A stretch of DNA of 64,000 bases from Melitaea cinxia. Taxonomy: Eukaryota; Arthropoda; Insecta; Lepidoptera; Nymphalidae. Location of the stretch: NCBI RefSeq assembly GCF_905220565.1, contig NC_059422.1, positions 4,434,001-4,498,000 of the forward strand. Reading direction: 5' to 3'. The notes under the pieces were generated by a model that was given only the letters and a program-made list of their open reading frames with translations, was not told the DNA's origin and did no database searches. A program made the position numbers and the translations under genes. This document shows positions 58,601-64,000 of the stretch, one piece after another; the first letter of the stretch is position 1; each line of letters starts with the position of its first letter.

Positions 58601-61600
58601 ATAGGCGTCTTTCCCCATGTAGGAGAAGGATCAGAGCTTAATCCACCACGTTGCTGCAATGCGGGTTGGCGGATATATTCCCGACTACGAATAACGATCG
58701 TTATCAGGTGTACATAATAACAACCGAGACCGACGGCTTAACGTGCTCTCCGAGGCACGGTGGGGAGACCCACAAGGACTGCACAAACACCCAGACCACG
58801 GCAAACACCTGTTTGGCCAATACAAATGTTTGTCATGAGTGGGGATCGAACCCGCAACCACCAATGCAAAAGATACAATCCATGCCTGTAACCGTTGCGC
58901 CAACGTGGCGTCTGCGCCAACGCTGCGTCTATATTATATAGTATATTATATAAAGTTCTTTAAATTGAGATATTTGAGAAATAAATATTTTTAAAGGCAT
59001 AAATTTCCTTAATTTAGGTCCTAGGAATTGTAAATAAAATGCAAGAATTAATATATAGATTAATTAAACTTGGTCGGCCATTTTTGCTAACCTTCTTCGT
59101 AATTTGACCGAAACATGTCATCAACCACGTAGGTGGGAAACTCACAATATTAAACGTATTATTATTATTATTTTCAGGAAATATAAATTCGATGGCTTAG
59201 ATTTAAATTGGGATTACCCAACACAAAGAGGAGGAAAACCGGAAGATAGGACAAACTTCGTTACTTTGATTAGGGTAAATGATCATTCATTGAAAATTTA
59301 AATAGTAATTATATTAAATTAAACCACGAACTTATTATTATTTATTTATTTAAGATTTATATTTACATTTAATTTATATTACTAATTAAAGATAAATCCT
59401 CTATTAGTTCAGATGCTAACTTTCTTTGTCTTTGTTATAATTTTTATTGAAATTTTAAATTTCTCCATTCTGTGTGACGTTTGCCAAATCATCCGTACCT
59501 ATTATTTTGGACCTACTGAAAGTCATTAGTCAAAATGAATTTATCATCATCATTATATATATTAATACGCTAAGGTTAGGATGTTTGCCTCCCTTTTTAG
59601 AAAAAGCGTCACAATCATTCCACATAAATTATATATCATTTTATAGATAATTTAGTATAGCTAGTTAAATGAAATTTCGTAAAGTAAGTTTCAACTAACA
59701 AAAAAATAATATCATATTTATAAAATAAAATAAAAATCAAGACTATTCTTCTTTTTTTCTTTGTCACATAAAAATTATATCTATTTCAGGAATTATCAGA
59801 AGAATTTGAAACAAATGGATACCTTCTCACATCAGCACTCAGAACTGGCAAAGATGACATGGATGTAGTGTATGATTTAGTCCACGTGAATTACTATTTA
59901 GACTTCATGCATATCATGACCTATGACTACCATGGAGCTTGGGATGGGGTTGTCGGAGCTAATGCACCAATATATGGGCAACATGAGAATGATATATACA
60001 GTATCGTGAGTAGAAACCTCATTGAAGTTGAAACTTAGAATTTTCGAGGACACTTAGAATATTTGAGGACACTTAGAATATTTGAGGACACTTAGGATTT
60101 TAGAATCTTTGGGAAAGTACTTAACGAACGCGTGTATCTAGTACCTATGCATATATTTATTTAGCTCAAATCATGAGGACAATACACGTTGATGCTAAAT
60201 CAGCGTTTCAATTATGTAACACGAATTTCCTCATAACTTGGGGAACCGTTATTTTCATACGAGTGCTTATAACATCATACTTTGGATTGAATTATACCCT
60301 TATGTTTGGTTACCTAATTCACTTTAATCAAGCAAGCTTAATTACGTTTTTTTAATTATTTTTTATTTTTAAAAAGATGAATCACCCTCCCGTTAATTTA
60401 TCAATACATATTCTGATATTAAATGACCACTATCAAAAAAGAAAACTGCAAACTTCTATATAGACACGATTATATTCTTTACTTTTCAAGTTTTTATTGG
60501 AGCCTGCTTGTTTTTTTTTTTCGATATTCTAGTGAATGGAATAAAAATGATCAAAAAACGAAGTTAAAGGACCATAAGCGCGTTCGACGCTTTAAAATTT
60601 AATATAAATAAGACTCTAAGAAAACCCACTGGCCATTTAAAAAGCAACTACTGTTGATACTTCATAGCCAATTGTCTGTGGTATTTCCGTTACATTAAGC
60701 CGACAAAATTCTTAAATATTGTTCATATTATGTTCTTTCTAATTGCGCTTAATTAAAACTTTCTTAACACTATTCGCATTTTAACTCGAATCCAGTACTC
60801 TTATTTTAACGCATCAATTAAAACCTTTTTACTCATATTCGATTTCAAAAAGTCTAAAAATAACACTTAAATGACTAGACGGCTCCCACCTTTTCACTCG
60901 TATTAGATTTTTTTATTTTCTAAATGTTATTTGTGACTCTTACTCTGTCTCTCAACATTAAAACTTAAAAATATAAAGGTTTACAAACTATTTTCAGGAT
61001 TATACCATCAGCTATCTTCTCTCCAAAGGTCTGACCCCCAGTAAAATGGTTTTCGGTCTAGCAATGTATGGACGTACATCCACATTCAATGTTCCTAATC
61101 CTAAGAAAATCGTTTTCGGTGAAACCACCACAGTAACCACTGGTTTTGCTGGACCGTTCAGTAAAGAAAACGGCTTTATGGGATACAATGAGGTAATTTT
61201 CTTTATATATTTGACCTTAACAGAAAATGGTAAAGTAAATGATAATAAGAGAGACAGATAATGACAGAAGAAGAAACGAGAGTAACTTTAAGGAAATAAT
61301 AATTATATAAGCTTTCCTATCATAAGAGTCTATGAAAGATCGCCGAAATGGTAGTAAATATTACCTTTGTATAAAGCATTTACTTATTACTTATATGAAT
61401 AATATCGTGAAAGTTATCCAGTTTCTTATTTAAGCCCCTATCAATATCCACGTGACCAAAAAAAAAAAAACAGAAAAAAGCAGTAGTGTTCATGATTTTT
61501 TTATGTAACTTTGATAACCAGCTTTTCATAGAAAGAATAATCGGTAAAACATTAACCTTGGGAAAGGTTTGTTAAGTCAGCTAGTAATATGGTTAATTGT

Positions 61601-62833
61601 TTTTAGATCTGCTTGGAATTTACAAATAAATCATCACCATGGGTCCACGGTTGGGATGAGAAAACAAGTACTCCATATATTGCAGATGAAACGCGTTTTA
61701 TAACATACGACAATCCTCGCTCCATTGCAAACAAAGTCAAGTATGATCATTCTTCTTAATAAATATTATTCTTTCGATCAATTCATTTTTCTGGAAGATT
61801 TGATCAATCCATTGTTCAGATCTTTTAGTCAGAGCATTCTATAAACATCAAATTCAGCCACGTACGCTGCTTGGCGTTTCTAAGATATACAAAATACCTA
61901 CCAGGCTGTCAGTATTGGCGCAATTTTCTGCGCAATGTTCTTAATTTTCTTACCACAAGAACCATCTAAAAAGGATTAAGAAAAAACTTTCAACAAAATA
62001 ATTACTAGCTTCATTATTATTTATATGAATCTGTTTACCTTTTATAAAAGATGTCATTTGCAGGTATGCAATGGATCGTGGAATAGGCGGTTTTTCAGCT
62101 TGGAGTATAGTCACAGATGACTTCAGAGGATCGTGTGATGATGAACCGGACACCTATAAAGATTACATCGAGAGATTCAATAAGATTGCCGATCAGCCTC
62201 TATTGAAAGATGCCTTGATAAGTTTAAAAGAAGGTAACAATTTTATCTTTTAGAAGAAAATTTTTAATAAAAAATCTTTCAATAACTACCGACCAAAGAG
62301 CTCTTTTTATGCCAGAAGAGTACGTTCGTACCATTACAAGCGCATTACCAACCCTAACCTGAATTCAGCTCCACGCTGCTCTGGCTACTTTACTCATTCC
62401 AAGAACACAATAACACTTGAGAATAGCATTATAGTATTATTATCTTCTGTAAGGTGCTAATCTTAAAAAGCTATAAATTCTTTTAATACGTATAGGTATA
62501 CCTACAATTGCCTTTTGTAACAAAGATACTTTTTTGTCGCTTATTCAATTCGGCTACTTACTAACTTATAATAATTACAAAATATTTACAGCTGGTGTCG
62601 AAACCGAATTTTACGTTATTTCCGATAAAAAAGCAAAACTTCGCCTACCGAAGCCAAGATTTGCAAACTACCCTCTTCTAAGAACTGTCAACGAGGCCAT
62701 AAATTTGGCAACAGAAGAAAAAAAGGTTTTCGATGAAATGGAAAGAATTAAGGACATAAGAAGAATTGACATTGAAAAGGGCAAATCGCCGTGTGTACGG
62801 ACTTGCACTGAAGTCTGCTATTACGGAATGTAA
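46675..62833 (+). CDS. Secreted GH18 chitinase-like protein, catalytic motif degenerate
   Basis: Ten exons: 46675-46747, 48892-48924, 56479-56643, 56853-57048, 59178-59274, 59790-60005, 60998-61192, 61607-61740, 62064-62233, 62592-62833. All are GT/AG with phase kept; 506 residues, or 495 without exon 2. Exon 1 encodes the signal peptide (MAAFISLLFLFVTLL). GH18 landmarks in order: KVIVCYVSRWSVYRPG at the first strand; SVGIGGW at about 121-127; FDGLDLNWDYP at 160-170; MHIMTYDYHGAWD from 228; GGFSAWS near 378-384. The catalytic signature DxxDxDxE reads D161, D164, N166, D168: the acid/base Glu is Asp and the preceding Asp is Asn, so hydrolysis of chitin is probably lost or very weak. A C-terminal extension of about 80 residues has no CBM14 and ends with three closely spaced cysteines (CVRTCTEVC). 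A lectin-like or signalling chitinase-like role is plausible; inference only. Confidence 0.88.
47681..47713 (+). repeat. Outer-arm fragment of the tRNA-like cassette repeat
   Basis: 'actctaaacattttttaata' plus 'tcatatcaaaaat', identical in design to the left arm at 30280-30310; core absent. Confidence 0.5.
48309..48445 (+). repeat. Family B fragment
   Basis: 'caacgcgcttgcgatacttc' and 'ggctacggtaatcgcttacc'. Confidence 0.6.
48535..48688 (+). mobile_element. Truncated Helitron of the 27767-28228 group
   Basis: Shares the 3' end GCCGGGGCGGGTCGCTAG before T. Confidence 0.6.
48892..48924 (+). other. 33-nt phase 1-1 microexon of the GH18-like gene
   Basis: It is preceded by a strong pyrimidine tract and CAG and followed by G|GTAAAT. 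Its length is a multiple of three and both flanks are phase 1, so exon 1 can join either this exon or exon 3 without a frame change. It encodes ASTQYELYYFV just after the signal peptide. Confidence 0.7.
49975..50243 (+). mobile_element. Non-autonomous Helitron
   Basis: 'ctaatattataaagaggtaa' start and GGGCACGGGTCAGCTAG end. Same family as 4225-4520, opposite orientation. Confidence 0.6.
51011..51171 (+). mobile_element. Short non-autonomous Helitron
   Basis: Starts TCTTATAAATAAAATTTTCG and ends GTGGTCAACTAG before T. Close to 16112-16321 and carries a 14-G run. Confidence 0.65.
51401..51444. repeat. Perfect 15-bp inverted repeat (hairpin)
   Basis: TTATCTTTACCAACA and its exact complement TGTTGGTAAAGATAA separated by 14 bases. 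Confidence 0.8.
52200..52268 (-). repeat. Family C SINE tail fragment
   Basis: Inverted 'cctataatatcccatcgctg' and 'gaagaaggactggagcttaa'. Confidence 0.5.
52355..52560 (+). repeat. tRNA-like cassette between inverted arms, copy 2
   Basis: 72-base tRNA-like core on the plus strand (52454-52525): CGTTCCA/TGGAACG ends, CCGAC-ACGGTCA-GTCGG arm, B-box GGTTCGATCC. Arms ATATCATATCAAAAATTT (52419-52436) and AAATTTTTGATATGATAT (52528-52545). The core is inverted relative to copy 1. Confidence 0.75.
52975..53575 (+). repeat. tRNA-headed SINE split by another SINE
   Basis: Head at 52975-53040 (B-box-like 'cgcaggtttgactaccgctc'), body and tail at 53341-53575 ('tatgtccagcagtgggatct'). The two parts are separated by a family C SINE in the other orientation. 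Confidence 0.65.
53042..53336 (-). repeat. Family C SINE nested in another SINE
   Basis: Inverted copy with tail 'gcttcagcctgttatatccc' and decayed tRNA-like head. TTCGT flanks it on both sides. Confidence 0.7.
53815..53862. repeat. Hairpin with 22-bp stem and 4-base loop
   Basis: CCAGAATTTTCCTACATTAC then AT, loop TACA, then the complement with one mismatch. Confidence 0.8.
54192..54357 (+). mobile_element. Short non-autonomous Helitron
   Basis: Begins TCTACACTAATATTATAAAG and ends GCGTGGCTCAGCTAG before T. Confidence 0.6.
54747..54945 (-). mobile_element. Short non-autonomous Helitron
   Basis: Inverted CTAG at 54747-54750 and TC end at 54945; 'ataggctatagcctatgtca' inside. Confidence 0.55.
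55370..55570 (+). repeat. Family A SINE-like repeat, internally deleted
   Basis: Leader GTGGTTA (55379-55385) pairing with TAGCCAT (55401-55407), GTCGTAAGAGGCGAC, then directly the tail 'cttatgtccagcagtggact'. Confidence 0.7.
55571..55599. repeat. (GT)n microsatellite
   Basis: Fourteen GT units directly after a family A tail. Confidence 0.9.
56193..56457 (+). repeat. Decayed tRNA-headed SINE
   Basis: 'aatgaccgctctggcatagt' head and 'atatctgccaacccgcttgg', 'gcagcgtggt' body; tail near 'attacagactgaatc'. It ends 20 bases before exon 3 of the GH18-like gene. Confidence 0.5.
57135..57356 (+). mobile_element. Short non-autonomous Helitron
   Basis: Begins TCTTAATATATATAAATTAA and ends GCCAGGTCGGCTAG before T, in GH18-like intron 4. 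Confidence 0.6.
57620..58030 (+). repeat. Family F repeat with nested family B fragment
   Basis: 'aaccgatttcaaaaaaggag' start, family B piece at 57774-57903 ('ggtaagcgattaacgtagct'), then the continuing F part. Confidence 0.5.
58571..58930 (-). repeat. tRNA-derived SINE, family C
   Basis: Near-complete copy. The A-box region 'gcgccaacg' is duplicated at 58893-58925. Confidence 0.75.
60033..60103. repeat. 19-bp minisatellite, about 3.5 units
   Basis: Unit ACTTAGAATATTTGAGGAC, starting 28 bases after the exon 6 donor of the GH18-like gene. Confidence 0.85.
62300..62460 (-). repeat. Family B fragment
   Basis: 'accattacaagcgcattacc', 'acttgagaatagcattatag' and 'atcttctgtaaggt'. Lies in the last intron of the GH18-like gene. 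Confidence 0.5.
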
Positions 62834-62865
62834 GACTTGCATTTATGACGTCATATTTTTTTTTT

Positions 62866-62871
62866 AATAAA
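62866..62871 (+). terminator. Polyadenylation signal of the GH18-like gene
   Basis: AATAAA 33 bases after the TAA stop, in a T-rich then A-rich context. Confidence 0.6.
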
Positions 62872-64000
62872 AAATTCAATTTACCTCATTATTTAGACTT
62901 AAAACTTTTTTAGTTATTTAGCCATATTATTAAGTAAGTCATGTGATTTACTAATATTAGCCCTGATTCTCATAATAAAATTTTATGTGACGCTTAAAAC
63001 AGAAATTGTTAAAAAATATTGCGTCACAGTTAAATCTTAAAATAAGTTTTAATCAATTAATTTAACTAATGGTTTATAGCGCTAAAACGTACACTATGCC
63101 ATTGTCACGCTGAGTGCCATTATTTAAAAAATTATTTCTTATAATCTTTCTTTTACTTTAATTTGCTTTTAAGTAAATTTTTATATAATACATAAATGTG
63201 CTTTATTCTTTATTTTTAGTCTGCATTTTTTATTTGTTTTACCTCTCTTTGTCTTACCTTTATTCACCTTTAGTACTTAGTGTGTGGCTTTCATTTTCTT
63301 TTCGTATTAATAGGTGACACATGAAATAACACAAAAAAAAATCTCTTCAAATGGTTGTGAAATGGTATTTTTTTATAAGTCTAGGTCGCCAAACAAGTGT
63401 ACGGACCGGACCACCCGGTGGTTACCATAGGATATAGAAGCCAGCAACACCACAAGCAACGCAAGCGCGTAGCCCCAATCCCCCCAGGAGCTCTGGTCAC
63501 CTTACTCAGCACAGGAACACAACAGTACTTGAGAGCAGTATTATTTAGTGATCTGTAAGGTTGAGGTACTTCTCTAGACGGACTGCTTCAGATTTTGAGC
63601 AAGATATATCCTGCTGTAACCTACATCTAAGATGGTATCCGAAGATACTATAAATACAACTACGCAAAATATACGTATTATTATTAAATTTATTATTATT
63701 AAAAAGCAAATATTTCCTAAAATACATTAATTTCATACTGTACTTCAACTGTAAAGAACCTATCAGCTTATCGAAAACCCCGATATAAATAAAATTACTA
63801 TATCTTGCCATATGATTGGTTCTGATCAGAGAGTAACTACTTTTTCAGTAGTTTTTTTTTTAATAATTTTTCTATTAATTCGTCTTGTGCTCAGCAGTGA
63901 AAGAAAACTTAATTATACATACATGTGGTATGGTTTGGGACACAGATAATAAGACACGCACTTTTTTTACAAACTCTTATTAGTAAATCCTAGGGTCCGA
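62872..64000. other. 3' flank of the GH18-like gene
   Basis: AT-rich; only a family B copy at 63375-63625 is recognised. Confidence 0.5.
63375..63625 (-). repeat. Dispersed repeat family B
   Basis: 'cgccaaacaagtgtacggac' through 'gagcagtattatttagtgat' to 'atcctgctgtaacctaca'. Confidence 0.65.

Overview
This 64 kb window is an AT-rich insect nuclear contig, most likely from a butterfly or moth. The basis is the repeat content: tRNA-headed SINEs with a tail resembling other lepidopteran SINE and LINE tails, many short Helitrons ending in CTAG, and a Dong/R4-type LINE sitting in a TAA microsatellite. The genes are intron-rich and insect-like. One 200-base assembly gap lies at 9801-10000. There is no rRNA, CRISPR array or prokaryotic feature.

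Layout. (1) Positions 584-15837, minus strand: nine exons of the spliceosomal cyclophilin CWC27, with its last exon(s) off the left edge. Its 7.9 kb last visible intron contains a complete-looking second gene on the same strand, PIG-C (GPI2), which acts in the first step of GPI-anchor synthesis. The same intron holds a Tc1-like element inside a hAT-like MITE, a LINE 3' fragment, Helitrons and SINEs. Another intron holds a lone LTR with a short internal stub. (2) Positions 15838-28807: repeat-dominated intergenic DNA with two TA-flanked DNA transposons that carry arrays of their own terminal words (17382-18438 and 22308-23933) and two near-identical Helitrons. (3) Positions 28808-32222, plus strand: a four-exon gene for a small secreted protein with one chitin-binding type-2 (CBM14) domain. 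(4) Positions 34342-38282: a structurally intact Dong/R4-like retrotransposon with an unbroken 1183-residue ORF, flanked by TAA repeats. (5) Positions 39040-43672: a decayed hAT element with 8-bp target duplications, itself hit by a SINE and a Helitron. (6) Positions 46675-62833, plus strand: a ten-exon gene for a secreted GH18 chitinase-like protein whose catalytic motif reads DGLDLNWDYP (usual DGxDxDWEYP), so it is probably inactive. It includes a 33-nt phase-symmetric microexon.

The cellular genes fall into two themes: nuclear and ER housekeeping (CWC27 and PIG-C, nested) and extracellular chitin biology (the CBM14 protein and the GH18-like protein, both on the plus strand and next to each other apart from transposons). 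The most unusual signals are a 5' leader with a covarying RNA helix shared by the Dong LINE and a dispersed SINE-like family, and a tRNA-like cassette between inverted arms that lies in opposite orientations in its two copies.

Exon boundaries were set by reading GT/AG sites and checking that phase is kept across every junction. Family names rest on recognised motifs; no database search was possible.
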